A DNA stretch of 64,000 nucleotides. It comes from Candidatus Opimibacter iunctus. GTDB taxonomy: Bacteria; Bacteroidota; Bacteroidia; Chitinophagales; Saprospiraceae. A program made the position numbers and the translations under genes. The stretch is taken from positions 124,001 to 188,000 of the forward strand of contig JADJVH010000004.1 of NCBI GenBank assembly GCA_016716665.1, in the 5' to 3' direction. The notes under the pieces are model-generated. The model did no database searches. It was given only the letters and a program-made list of their open reading frames with translations, and had not been told where the DNA came from. Below are positions 17,821 to 26,655 of this stretch, piece after piece (position 1 is the stretch's first letter; the number at the start of each line of letters is the position of its first letter).

Positions 17821-20436
17821 ATGGAAGAACTAACCCAATCCTCGTCCGAACCCAAGGCATATAAATTCAAAGAACTGAAAATATACGCCTCAACCGAATG
17901 GCTGGCAGACAACAAGAAGAAATACCGTCAGGTCTATGACAGGTTGGAAGCGTCCTATGTTTATGCCGAGCTCTCTTTTTTCAATAAGTATTTTGATGTG
18001 CAGAGCTGGGATGTGGAGGTTACCCTTCGGTGCCTCTCGATGAAAAAGGCCGGAAAGGAATTGTGCCGCCTACAGATCAGGCGGAATGTCAGCAAGTATG
18101 ACAACATTGTCTACATCCGGGAAGGCTGGGGAAATAAAATGGAAGGCTCGTTCTGGAAAAAGGGAGCCTACTGCTGGGAAGCATATATCGACAACGAGAA
18201 AGTAGGATCCAAGTATTTCTATATTGAAGAATCGGACAAAATCATCAATGGACAGCCCCAGTATCTCGCCCTGCAATCCCTGCGATTGTATGAAGGCCAG
18301 TATGATGATGTAGGCGAGGATGACCGGCATTATTACACTGCATTCTCAAGTGCAGAGACGAGATATATCTATTCTGAAGTTATTTTCCAGAATCTCCAAA
18401 GCCAGGATGCGTGGCAGTGCGAACTGTTTACTAAATTCTACAACGAAGCCAGAGAACTGAAAGGGCAGGTGACACGCCTCCAGACGATCAAGAAAGGCGA
18501 TGAGAAAGTGAAGATCACCGCAGGTTGGGGATCAAATGTCAAGGGTTCATGGCGATCAGGAAAATATACAGCGGAAATCATCTTTATGGACAAGCTGGTG
18601 GCCGTTGTCCCATTTGAAGTCGGCGAGCATTTTGCAGAGGGCCAGAGTCAGGTATTATGGCCCGATTATAAGCCCGCGCATTTCAATACCGAGGTTCATG
18701 AGCAATCGCTTGAAGAAATCATGTCCGACCTTACCGCTATGATCGGGCTCAATGAGATAAAGCGTCAGGTCTTTGAGCATGCCCAGTATCTTCAGTTCCT
18801 GAAATTAAGAAAGGAAAAAGGATTTACAGAAAGACAGGATATCAATATCCATTCCGTCTTCGTTGGCAATCCGGGCACAGGCAAGACCACTGTAGCCGGC
18901 ATGATGGGAACGCTGTATAAGAGAATGGGTTTACTATCCAAAGGCCATGTCCACCAGGTGGACCGTGTTGATCTTGTGGGTGAGTATATCGGGCAGACAG
19001 CCCCGAGAACAAAAGATGCTATAGAGAAGGCAAGAGGCGGCGTACTGTTTATCGATGAAGCCTACAGCCTCGCCAGGGCAAATGATGACACCAAGGATTT
19101 TGGACGCGAGGTCATCGAAATCCTGGTCAAGGAAATGTCCAATGGCCAGGGGGATATGGCAGTCATTGTCGCAGGATATCCAAAAGAAATGAAGTATTTC
19201 CTGGACTCCAATCCGGGCCTCAAGTCTCGGTTTAAGATTCATTATCATTTTACCGATTATCTCCCTCAGGATTTATCTGCTATCGCCGGGTATGCCTGCA
19301 AGGAGAAAGAAATCGAAATGAGTCCTGAAGCCCGCATCCTGGTCGATGAGTTGATCACCGAGGCGTATAGAAACCGTGACCGGTCTTTCGGTAATGCACG
19401 CTTTGTCAATGACCTGATCGAAAAGGCAAAAGTTGCCCTTGGATTGCGCGTGATGAAGAATATATCATTAAAGGAACCTACGCACGCAGACCTCTCCCTG
19501 ATCCTCGGTGAGGACATCGAACAAATCAAAGCGCTTGAAGCCTTTGTGTCACCGGTGATCCCTGTCGATGAAAAATTACTGGAACTGGCCCTTGTTGAAC
19601 TGAATGCCTTGACCGGTCTGGGGACGGTGAAAAAACAAATCCGCGAAATGGTGGATATCGTCAGATACCACCAACTCATAGGCCGTGGTGTGCTCAATAA
19701 ATTTTACATGCACACCGTATTCATAGGCAACCCAGGTACAGGCAAGACCACTGTAGCCCGCATCCTGACCAGAATCTATAAAGCCCTTGGTATCCTTGAA
19801 AGGGGCCATATGGTCGAAACAGATAGGCAAGGGCTGGTAGCAGGATACGTTGGACAGACTGCACTCAAGACCGCCGAGAAGATAGATGAAGCTATGGGTG
19901 GTGTCCTGTTTATCGATGAGGCGTATGCCTTGACCAATGCTACAGGCAATGCGCATGACTTTGGCAGTGAAGTCATCCAGACCATTCTCAAGCGTATGGA
20001 GGATAAGCGTGGTCAGTTTTTCGTCTTTGCTGCAGGATATCCTGATAACATGGAGGCTTTCCTGAAAGCTAATCCGGGACTCAGTTCAAGATTTGACAAA
20101 GTACTCCGGTTTGAAGACTACTGTCCCGAAGAACTCAATGAAATCGCGATCAGTATGATTACAACGCAGGAGATGCGGATTACACCAAAAGCGCTGGAGC
20201 ACCTCACAGCGTACTTTAAGTTCCTGTATGATTACCGGGATAAATATTTTGGAAATGCCAGGAACATAAGGCAGGTTATACAGGATGTGATTAAAAATCA
20301 AAACCTGCGACTTGCCAAAAGTGGTTCTGATGCACGTACTCAGGCAAACCTTATCACTTTTGAAGATGTTAAAGACTTTGCAAGAGACAAAAACCTTCAG
20401 AGTTTCCAACGCCAGGGCATTGGTTTTAAAAAATAG
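17821..20436 (+). CDS. Double AAA+ ATPase of the CbxX/CfqX (SpoVK) family with duplicated N-terminal domain
   Basis: 871 residues from ATG 17821 (MEELTQSSSEP). Two AAA+ modules: the first has Walker A GNPGTGKTTVAGMMG near residue 349, Walker B GGVLFIDEAYSLA near 405 and arginine finger LKSRFK; the second has GNPGTGKTTVARIL near 635, GGVLFIDEAYALT near 692 and LSSRFD. Both look active. CbxX/CfqX proteins remodel complexes (Rubisco activase, SpoVK, EccA). The first 320 residues contain two related domains of about 130 residues, each with a (S/T)RYIYSE- or SYVYAELSFF-type strand, later a G(W)G(S/N)xxxGS(W/F) segment and a final Y-F strand. I know no function for that part. Monocistronic by context. 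Confidence 0.88.
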   Translation: MEELTQSSSEPKAYKFKELKIYASTEWLADNKKKYRQVYDRLEASYVYAELSFFNKYFDVQSWDVEVTLRCLSMKKAGKELCRLQIRRNVSKYDNIVYIREGWGNKMEGSFWKKGAYCWEAYIDNEKVGSKYFYIEESDKIINGQPQYLALQSLRLYEGQYDDVGEDDRHYYTAFSSAETRYIYSEVIFQNLQSQDAWQCELFTKFYNEARELKGQVTRLQTIKKGDEKVKITAGWGSNVKGSWRSGKYTAEIIFMDKLVAVVPFEVGEHFAEGQSQVLWPDYKPAHFNTEVHEQSLEEIMSDLTAMIGLNEIKRQVFEHAQYLQFLKLRKEKGFTERQDINIHSVFVGNPGTGKTTVAGMMGTLYKRMGLLSKGHVHQVDRVDLVGEYIGQTAPRTKDAIEKARGGVLFIDEAYSLARANDDTKDFGREVIEILVKEMSNGQGDMAVIVAGYPKEMKYFLDSNPGLKSRFKIHYHFTDYLPQDLSAIAGYACKEKEIEMSPEARILVDELITEAYRNRDRSFGNARFVNDLIEKAKVALGLRVMKNISLKEPTHADLSLILGEDIEQIKALEAFVSPVIPVDEKLLELALVELNALTGLGTVKKQIREMVDIVRYHQLIGRGVLNKFYMHTVFIGNPGTGKTTVARILTRIYKALGILERGHMVETDRQGLVAGYVGQTALKTAEKIDEAMGGVLFIDEAYALTNATGNAHDFGSEVIQTILKRMEDKRGQFFVFAAGYPDNMEAFLKANPGLSSRFDKVLRFEDYCPEELNEIAISMITTQEMRITPKALEHLTAYFKFLYDYRDKYFGNARNIRQVIQDVIKNQNLRLAKSGSDARTQANLITFEDVKDFARDKNLQSFQRQGIGFKK

Positions 20437-20506
20437 AATGGCCGGGAATACTGCAACGTAACTTTTATTACACGGTATATATGGGTTATGCTTGTACTTT
20501 TACAGC

Positions 20507-20929
20507 ATGAGCAGGATTTCCAGCATTTTCAATATGACTTGCCCGCGCTGCAGGCAAAGCAAGCTATTCGAACACCCCATGCATTTCTCCAGGCCTTTGA
20601 AAATGAATAAGCAGTGCCCTGCTTGCGGCCAAAGATTTGAGCCTGAACTCGGCTTTTATTACGGTGCAATGTTCATTTCCTACATATTTGTTGGCTTCTT
20701 CAGCCTGGGACTAACCGGTTTATTGGTTTTTTACTTCAACCTTTCCATCGAAGTCACCTTTACCATTCTGATTGGAATACTGGCAATACTGTTTCTCTGG
20801 AACCTCCGATTTAGCCGGTCCATTTGGATACACCTCCTGGTCAAGTATGACCCGCAGGCAATTTCCAAATACCAGGCGAGGCAAGAGAAAAAGGAAAATG
20901 CAATGGAAGAAAGTACGAATCAGGCCTGA
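20507..20929 (+). CDS. DUF983-family small membrane protein with zinc-ribbon
   Basis: 140 residues from ATG 20507. Two CxxC pairs at the N-terminus (CPRCRQ and CPACGQRFEPELGFYYGAMF) form a probable zinc ribbon; the GFYYGAMFISY segment runs into two transmembrane helices (about residues 55-105) and a charged tail. This is the DUF983 layout, function unknown. A TTG 15 bases upstream is possible but the ATG gives the usual MSRISSIFNMTCPRC start. It converges on the thioredoxin gene with a 30-base gap. Confidence 0.8.
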   Translation: MSRISSIFNMTCPRCRQSKLFEHPMHFSRPLKMNKQCPACGQRFEPELGFYYGAMFISYIFVGFFSLGLTGLLVFYFNLSIEVTFTILIGILAILFLWNLRFSRSIWIHLLVKYDPQAISKYQARQEKKENAMEESTNQA

Positions 20930-20959
20930 CCCGCCATCCCTTAATTCCGTCAATTCCGG

Positions 20960-21724
20960 CTATACCCAGAGCACCATATCTAACTGTTTGCGATATGTTT
21001 TGGATAGAGGATGCTGTGAGCCCAAGGTATTGAAGATACCAATCATAGCTTTTGCGAGCAGGCCTTCAGCAGCTTTATTGTTCTGACCCAATAATTGAAT
21101 CCCCTTTGAAAGTGCACTTTCCAGGTCCCCTTTTTGAAGCTCTTCCTTTATCAGCAGCACGTTTTCTTCCACGGTGGGCAAGTTGAGAAATGCAGCAATA
21201 TCCCTGATGAAGCTGGCTTTGTCATAGTAGTGCGTCCCCATTTTGATCGGCTCGAGTATCCCAGGGACGTCCTGTGGCTTATCCCAGAGGATTAACTGGC
21301 TCAGCACAATACGGATTTCATGATTCTCAGGAAATTGCTTCATCAACTGCTCTATCTCAATGACATCAGGTTGTTCTTTTTCAGCCAGCGCTTTATCCAA
21401 CGCGAGAAGGCCGGCATCCGGAAGGGTACCTTTTAGCCATTCGAGGATCATCTGGCGAGGCAGTGCACCGGTAAATTCATCAATGACTTCGCCCCGGTAG
21501 AACATCTTCACATTGGGAATGCTCCTGATCTGGAATTGGGTAGCTATTTCCTGCTGGTCTTCTGTATTCAGTTTGACCAGCGCCCATTTTCCTTCTTGTT
21601 CTGTTGCTATCTGTTCAATGACTGGGCCCAGCACCTTGCAAGGTCCGCACCATGGCGCCCAGAAGTCCACTACGACCGGGGTATCATAACTCTTGTCAAT
21701 CACCTCTTTTTGAAAATCTACCAT
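20960..21724 (-). CDS. Thioredoxin-TPR fusion (YbbN/CnoX-like)
   Basis: 254 residues. The first 105 form a thioredoxin domain with the canonical active site FWAPWCGPCKVLG near residue 27 and the cis-proline region RSIPNVKMF. The remainder is a tetratricopeptide-like helical domain, as in E. coli YbbN/CnoX, which acts as a redox-regulated holdase for EF-Tu and chaperone clients. The intact CxxC means it may also be a true oxidoreductase. Cytoplasmic, no signal peptide. Confidence 0.88.
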   Translation of the reverse strand: MVDFQKEVIDKSYDTPVVVDFWAPWCGPCKVLGPVIEQIATEQEGKWALVKLNTEDQQEIATQFQIRSIPNVKMFYRGEVIDEFTGALPRQMILEWLKGTLPDAGLLALDKALAEKEQPDVIEIEQLMKQFPENHEIRIVLSQLILWDKPQDVPGILEPIKMGTHYYDKASFIRDIAAFLNLPTVEENVLLIKEELQKGDLESALSKGIQLLGQNNKAAEGLLAKAMIGIFNTLGSQHPLSKTYRKQLDMVLWV

Positions 21725-21882
21725 ATTCGGATTATTTAGCTGATTTACTTATTAGTTTTCATCAAATGATGTTCCTTTGGCCGTTATTTGCCTCTTTGGC
21801 AGTATTTTTCACGCACAATGACAATATGTCTCAACTGCAAGCAAGTATATTTTCATCATTGTATAAATATCAGCCATAACAG

Positions 21883-23217
21883 GTGAATCAGTCAAGTAAA
21901 TTTTATTTTCGGCCATGCCTGATTATACTGATTGTACTAATCTGCCTGGTTAGCCATACCCTGGGTGCCCAGATGCAACCTGGTCAGATCAAGGCGCTCA
22001 ACAAAGCCTGGAATGACCTTGGACTTGCGGGGAATAGTCATTCCGGCATTTCAATCTATGACCTGCAGAAAAGGAAACCAATATTCAATTACAGGGCCGA
22101 TAACTTTTTCACCCCTGCTTCCAATATCAAGATACTGACAATGTACGCCGCACTGCAACTGCTGGATGAGCAATTGGATGCGGGGTATTATACTATCCAT
22201 GACGATAGCCTTCTTATTTGGGGTGGGGGAGATCCGGGAACTTTCTATCCGGATATGGAGAGCCCTTGTCCTTTGGCTGAATTGATAGCGTCCAGTGATA
22301 AGAAAATAATCTTTAGTGATCAGCATTTCAGGACTACCCGGTACGGCGAAGGATGGGCATGGGACGATTACCCATATGCCTATCAATGCGAGCGAAATGC
22401 TTTTCCAATCTATGGTAACAGGCTCTGGATCAATCGACACATTGACACGATCCGCATCACCCCTGGCTATCTTACACCCTTAGTCAAGATCAATGTGGAT
22501 ACCATCGCTGATAAAGGTAAATCCGAGTGGGGGGATGGCTACTTTTATACGTATAATCCGCGCGACACTACAGATGAAGTAGCATTGCCAATCACGTTTT
22601 TCAAGAATGATGTGAAGTATTCCTGGGCTGAAGCGACCGGCAAAGAAATCATCATGTCCTCAGCACCTCTAAGCGATGACATACTTTCAGTAAAGGGTTC
22701 TCAAAGGGATACGATGATCAGGATCATGATGCAGGAGAGTGACAATTTTATTGCAGAGCAGCTATTGCTTTCATGTTCGTTCAGGAAACTTCATTACATG
22801 ACGGATCAGGATATCATTGATACGTTACTGAGCGGACCTTTAGCTGATTTACCTGATGAGATTGATTGGGTTGACGGATCCGGGCTATCGGTCTACAATC
22901 AGTTGACTCCCCGATCTGTGATTGCCGTCCTGTTGCATCTGCTCGAATTGAAGGATATGGCCTATATGAAGACTATGTTTCCGGCGGCCGGCATGTCAGG
23001 CACAATGAAGTATGGTTTCAAGCTAAAGAATGGAAAGCCCTATGTTTTTGCCAAATCAGGTTCGCTCAGAAATACCTATTGCCTGAGTGGTTTTATATTA
23101 ACAAAATCAGGGAACATCCTTCTTTTCTCCTGGATGAATAACCAGGTAGCTGTCCCAACCGCTGACCTCAAAGCGTCCATGGATAATTTCTTTTCTTTAC
23201 TTTATGATCAATTTTAG
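21883..23217 (+). CDS. dacB: PBP4-type D-alanyl-D-alanine carboxypeptidase/endopeptidase (S13)
   Basis: Periplasmic low-molecular-weight PBP of 444 residues with an N-terminal signal peptide (LIILIVLICLVSHTLGAQ). The three penicillin-binding motifs are SxxK in FTPASNIKILTM near residue 82, SxN in QESDNFIAEQLL near 287, and KSG in FAKSGSLRNTYCLSG near 390, a variant of KTG usual in S13. It trims and cleaves peptidoglycan peptides. The start is probably GTG 21883. The lysA-like gene follows 11 bases later, so both are likely one unit tied to cell-wall metabolism. Confidence 0.88.
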   Translation: MNQSSKFYFRPCLIILIVLICLVSHTLGAQMQPGQIKALNKAWNDLGLAGNSHSGISIYDLQKRKPIFNYRADNFFTPASNIKILTMYAALQLLDEQLDAGYYTIHDDSLLIWGGGDPGTFYPDMESPCPLAELIASSDKKIIFSDQHFRTTRYGEGWAWDDYPYAYQCERNAFPIYGNRLWINRHIDTIRITPGYLTPLVKINVDTIADKGKSEWGDGYFYTYNPRDTTDEVALPITFFKNDVKYSWAEATGKEIIMSSAPLSDDILSVKGSQRDTMIRIMMQESDNFIAEQLLLSCSFRKLHYMTDQDIIDTLLSGPLADLPDEIDWVDGSGLSVYNQLTPRSVIAVLLHLLELKDMAYMKTMFPAAGMSGTMKYGFKLKNGKPYVFAKSGSLRNTYCLSGFILTKSGNILLFSWMNNQVAVPTADLKASMDNFFSLLYDQF

Positions 23218-23228
23218 AACTGGCCCCC

Positions 23229-24485
23229 ATGCATCTTGCACTTCCTCCGGCACAATTGCTATCACTTGCTGACAAGCATGGCCTGCCGCTCTTTGTATAT
23301 GATGGTGGCACCATAACCAGACAGATCGAATCACTCAGGAGCGCACTTGATGTGCCGGCACTGGAGATTCATTATGCCTGTAAGGCATTGAACACGATAG
23401 GTATCGTAAAGCATATCCATAATCATGGTTGTGGTATCGATACCGTTTCACCCGGTGAAATTGTGATTGCCTTGCAAGCCGGAGTGCCGGCCTCAGAGAT
23501 CAGTTTTACACCATCGGGCGTGTTGACAGAAGAGTATGCATTTGCAATAAGCAAAGGTGTGCATGTTCACGTTGACCAGTTTCATGTTTTGGACTGGTTG
23601 GATATCCATTATCCTGGACTTGAGATTACATTGAGATTTAACCCGGCTATCCAGGCTGGAGGTCATTCAAAACTGCAGGTCGGATCAGATGGTTCTAAGT
23701 TTGGAATCATGAGCCACCAGGTTGATGCGATAAAAGAAAAAACCAGATCATTGTCGCTGCGGATTACCGGTGTGCATATGCACCTCGGATCGGATATCGG
23801 GGATTCAGGAAGTTTTGATCAGGCGTATGAATATCTCCTGACTATAGCCCGTCAGTGGGCTGACACGATTCAACGGATTGATCTCGGCGGAGGATTCAAG
23901 ATTCCATACCACCCGCAGGATCATTCTATTGATATGCCAGCATTCGGGCACAAGATCAGCCAGCGGTTTCGCCGTTTCTGTGAGGAGATTGGAAGGCCAT
24001 TAACCATGGTTGTTGAACCCGGAAAATACCTTGTCAGTGCTGCAGGCTATCTGTTGATGGAAGTTTCCGCGATCAGAGACGGGGGCTCTATTCCAATGGC
24101 TTTTGTCTCATCAGGCTTTAATCATTTCCTGCGGCCGATGAATTACGGGGCTTATCACCACCTCATCAATTTGTCTAACCCTGAAGGGGATGTACACCAC
24201 TATGATATTGTAGGATACCTGTGTGAAACAGATAATTTTGCTTCCAACAGGCCAATCCATGAAATTCGCAGAGGTGATATACTCTGCCTGATGAATGCCG
24301 GAGCCTACGGATATACAATGGCCTCAAATTACAATACCAGGCCCAGGCCGGCTGAAGTACTCATCGCTGATGATGGCAGGACACAACTCATCCGTCGGGC
24401 TGAAAGCTTTGCTGACATCATGCAAACCGACCTTGGCTATGTGGCTGATGGATTATCGTCTCCTGTTGATCCCAAGGCCGGGTGA
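23229..24485 (+). CDS. lysA: Diaminopimelate decarboxylase
   Basis: Fold-type III PLP decarboxylase turning meso-diaminopimelate into L-lysine, 418 residues. The PLP lysine is in IHYACKALNT near residue 54; HMHLGSDIGDSGSF, the glycine-rich DLGGGFKIPY, VVEPGKYLVSAAG and the C-terminal CETDNFASNR and NAGAYGYTMASNYNTRPRP all match the LysA pattern, including the active-site cysteine segment. It is coupled with dacB. Its last 33 bases overlap the 3' end of the convergent epimerase gene, so each gene's end is coding on both strands. Confidence 0.93.
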   Translation: MHLALPPAQLLSLADKHGLPLFVYDGGTITRQIESLRSALDVPALEIHYACKALNTIGIVKHIHNHGCGIDTVSPGEIVIALQAGVPASEISFTPSGVLTEEYAFAISKGVHVHVDQFHVLDWLDIHYPGLEITLRFNPAIQAGGHSKLQVGSDGSKFGIMSHQVDAIKEKTRSLSLRITGVHMHLGSDIGDSGSFDQAYEYLLTIARQWADTIQRIDLGGGFKIPYHPQDHSIDMPAFGHKISQRFRRFCEEIGRPLTMVVEPGKYLVSAAGYLLMEVSAIRDGGSIPMAFVSSGFNHFLRPMNYGAYHHLINLSNPEGDVHHYDIVGYLCETDNFASNRPIHEIRRGDILCLMNAGAYGYTMASNYNTRPRPAEVLIADDGRTQLIRRAESFADIMQTDLGYVADGLSSPVDPKAG

Positions 24486-25523
24486 TTGCGTAGGCTTTAG
24501 ATAACCGTCCTCCAGTACTACCAATCCTTCAAACGGATCACCTATCACATCCATCCAACTGTCGAGATCGGCATGACTGATGTTAGGCCTGGCCAGAGCC
24601 ACATGAAGTCCTGCAGCTATCCCCAGGCTGCTTTCATCCATACAACCCATCATACAACTTACGGCAGCCGATCTTGCACTTGAATTGATCTGCAGCGCTG
24701 GCGTAATACCTCCAACCTTCATGAGTTTGATATTGAGGAAATCCACGGCCTGGCGGCTTGTCAGTGAAAAGGAATCAGCAAGCTTCTTTAGGCTTTCATC
24801 TGCCATGATCGGGACGTTGCCTTCCTGACGCAGCAGATGCCATTGAAAGGTCAATTCCGGGGAGGTCGGTTGCTCTATGAGTTCCAGCCCCGCATGCTTG
24901 GTATTGCGTATAAAATGTGCGGCTTCGATGAGGCTATATCCCTGGTTGGCATCAAGGGTGAGTGCGATATCTTTTCCTATCTTTTTCCTGACCAGGCCTA
25001 CAATGCGAATGTCACGCTCTACATCAAGGCCGCCTTTGAGTTTGATAGCCCTGATGCCCATCTTGAGTAAGCCATCTGTCTTCGTCAATACAGCAGCGTC
25101 AGGTAAAATTCCGATCGTTACACTGGTGATTATTTTCTGACGATAGCCGCCAAGGAACATATATAAAGGCACGCCAGCCTTTTGGGCCATCAGGTCATAC
25201 AAGGCGATTTCAACCATAGCCAGCGCGGATGCCTGGCCAGGTAATGCTTCCCTCAATTCTTCATACAACCTGCTGTAGTAAAAAGGATTTTCGCCCTTCA
25301 TACATGCTTCAATATGCCCGTGATAGGACCGCAATACAGCAGCAGCATCCTCACCGGTAACGATCATATCAGGTGCTGCCATTCCCCAGCCGGTCAGCCC
25401 ACTTTCTGTTTCAAGTGTAAGGAATACATTTTCACAATGTGTGATATCCTGTTGATAAGCTATTGAATAACTCTCCTTCAGTTCAAACTTTTCCACCCAA
25501 CATTCAGATGCAATGATCTTCAT
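24453..25523 (-). CDS. Enolase-superfamily epimerase: dipeptide (AE) epimerase or DgcA-like racemase
   Basis: 356 residues of the muconate-lactonising/mandelate-racemase group. The catalytic lysines and metal ligands are visible: IKLKGGLD (KxK) near residue 163, TLDANQGYS, ELIEQP, MADESL and NIKLMKVGGI (second lysine), then CMMGCMDES. This pattern fits L-Ala-D/L-Glu epimerase, used in murein peptide recycling. The adjacent DUF1611 gene gives an alternative: in marine bacteria a DUF1611 N-acetyltransferase (DgcN) pairs with an enolase-superfamily N-acetyl-glutamate racemase (DgcA) to catabolise D-glutamate. Third gene of a minus-strand operon. Confidence 0.85.
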   Translation of the reverse strand: MKIIASECWVEKFELKESYSIAYQQDITHCENVFLTLETESGLTGWGMAAPDMIVTGEDAAAVLRSYHGHIEACMKGENPFYYSRLYEELREALPGQASALAMVEIALYDLMAQKAGVPLYMFLGGYRQKIITSVTIGILPDAAVLTKTDGLLKMGIRAIKLKGGLDVERDIRIVGLVRKKIGKDIALTLDANQGYSLIEAAHFIRNTKHAGLELIEQPTSPELTFQWHLLRQEGNVPIMADESLKKLADSFSLTSRQAVDFLNIKLMKVGGITPALQINSSARSAAVSCMMGCMDESSLGIAAGLHVALARPNISHADLDSWMDVIGDPFEGLVVLEDGYLKPTQSPGLGINRRR

Positions 25524-25587
25524 AGCCTTAAGATTCTGTGTATTGAGATGCTAGATACATAAACACCGCCAATACCCTCCTATAATA

Positions 25588-26646
25588 TTACTTTTTACGG
25601 ATCAGTGGCAGTATCCTCCGCATCAGCCCTTCAGGTCCTTCATGCAACACATCAAATGCCGGGAGGCCTGTCTGATGGGTGATCATGGCGCATGCTTCAG
25701 GTATTTCTTCGGGCTCCATCATTTCGTGGTTTACAGTGACAGCGATCACTTTCCTGCCTGAAATAAATTCAATTGCCTTGATCTGATGATCCAGAGGGTG
25801 CATGATATATCCCGGAAAGCCATCATACTCTAATCGCTTCGGGGCATGTTGCAGAATGACATAGTCCGGCCTTCCTGCCGCAAGGAGCTCGAATCCGCCA
25901 GGATAGGCGGGATTCATCAGGCTGCCCTGGCCCTCAAGGACAATTACATCAGGTTGTTCATGTTTCCATGCCTCATGTACGGCATGTTCTATTTCGCCGG
26001 ATACAAAATCGTTGATCAGACTGTCGAGTATGATGGAATACGTTGCCCCCTGCATCCACGCGGTCTGCCCGGTGCCGATCATCTCAGCTTTATGGCCGGC
26101 TTTGCGGAGTCCATGTACGATGATCCATGCAGTAGTCCGCTTACCGATGGCTGAGTCTGTTCCCAGCACTGCGAGCTTTAGACAATCCACCTCTTCAATC
26201 TTTCCACTGAAGAAATGCAGGTCTTTCCTTTCAGGTGGCTTCCGTATATCCCTGATGCGAACATTTTTTTCTTTAGCCATTGCCGCAACAATGGGATCAT
26301 CTGAGAGGAAATCATGTAGTCCACTGTCAACATGCAATCCCATCTGCACGGCCTGCTTGACCACTTCACGTGCGTCATCAGGTAATCGTCCGCCATCAGG
26401 GGCCAGACCGATAACAAACACGTCTGCACCACCATGCTTTCCGGCAGTAAGCATGGCCTCAGCGAGGTCTTCGACAACAGGAATTCCTGTGAGCACACCA
26501 TCCAGTACACCCCTGGCATCCTTGCCGGCATATACAGGATCTATCACTGCCAAAACCTGATAGCGCTCTGTAAAACGAACGAGGCCGTGTGCTGTTTTTC
26601 CGCTTGGCGTATTAAACGCTCCCGCACAGTATACGATTGCTTTCAT
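25588..26646 (-). CDS. DUF1611 protein, DgcN-like
   Basis: 352 residues, full length for DUF1611. The N-terminal half is a Rossmann-like domain (VIGLAPDGGRLP). The C-terminal half has a P-loop-like GTDSAIGKRTTAW near residue 162, then IGTGQTAWMQG and VLEGQGSLMNPAYPG, all hallmarks of the family. DUF1611 includes DgcN, reported as a D-glutamate N-acetyltransferase; earlier annotation calls these NTP-binding or NAD-epimerase-like. The gene lies 64 bases before the epimerase and 9 bases after the PLP enzyme, and the three are almost certainly one operon. Confidence 0.8.
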   Translation of the reverse strand: MKAIVYCAGAFNTPSGKTAHGLVRFTERYQVLAVIDPVYAGKDARGVLDGVLTGIPVVEDLAEAMLTAGKHGGADVFVIGLAPDGGRLPDDAREVVKQAVQMGLHVDSGLHDFLSDDPIVAAMAKEKNVRIRDIRKPPERKDLHFFSGKIEEVDCLKLAVLGTDSAIGKRTTAWIIVHGLRKAGHKAEMIGTGQTAWMQGATYSIILDSLINDFVSGEIEHAVHEAWKHEQPDVIVLEGQGSLMNPAYPGGFELLAAGRPDYVILQHAPKRLEYDGFPGYIMHPLDHQIKAIEFISGRKVIAVTVNHEMMEPEEIPEACAMITHQTGLPAFDVLHEGPEGLMRRILPLIRKK

Positions 26647-26655
26647 AGTTGTTGA

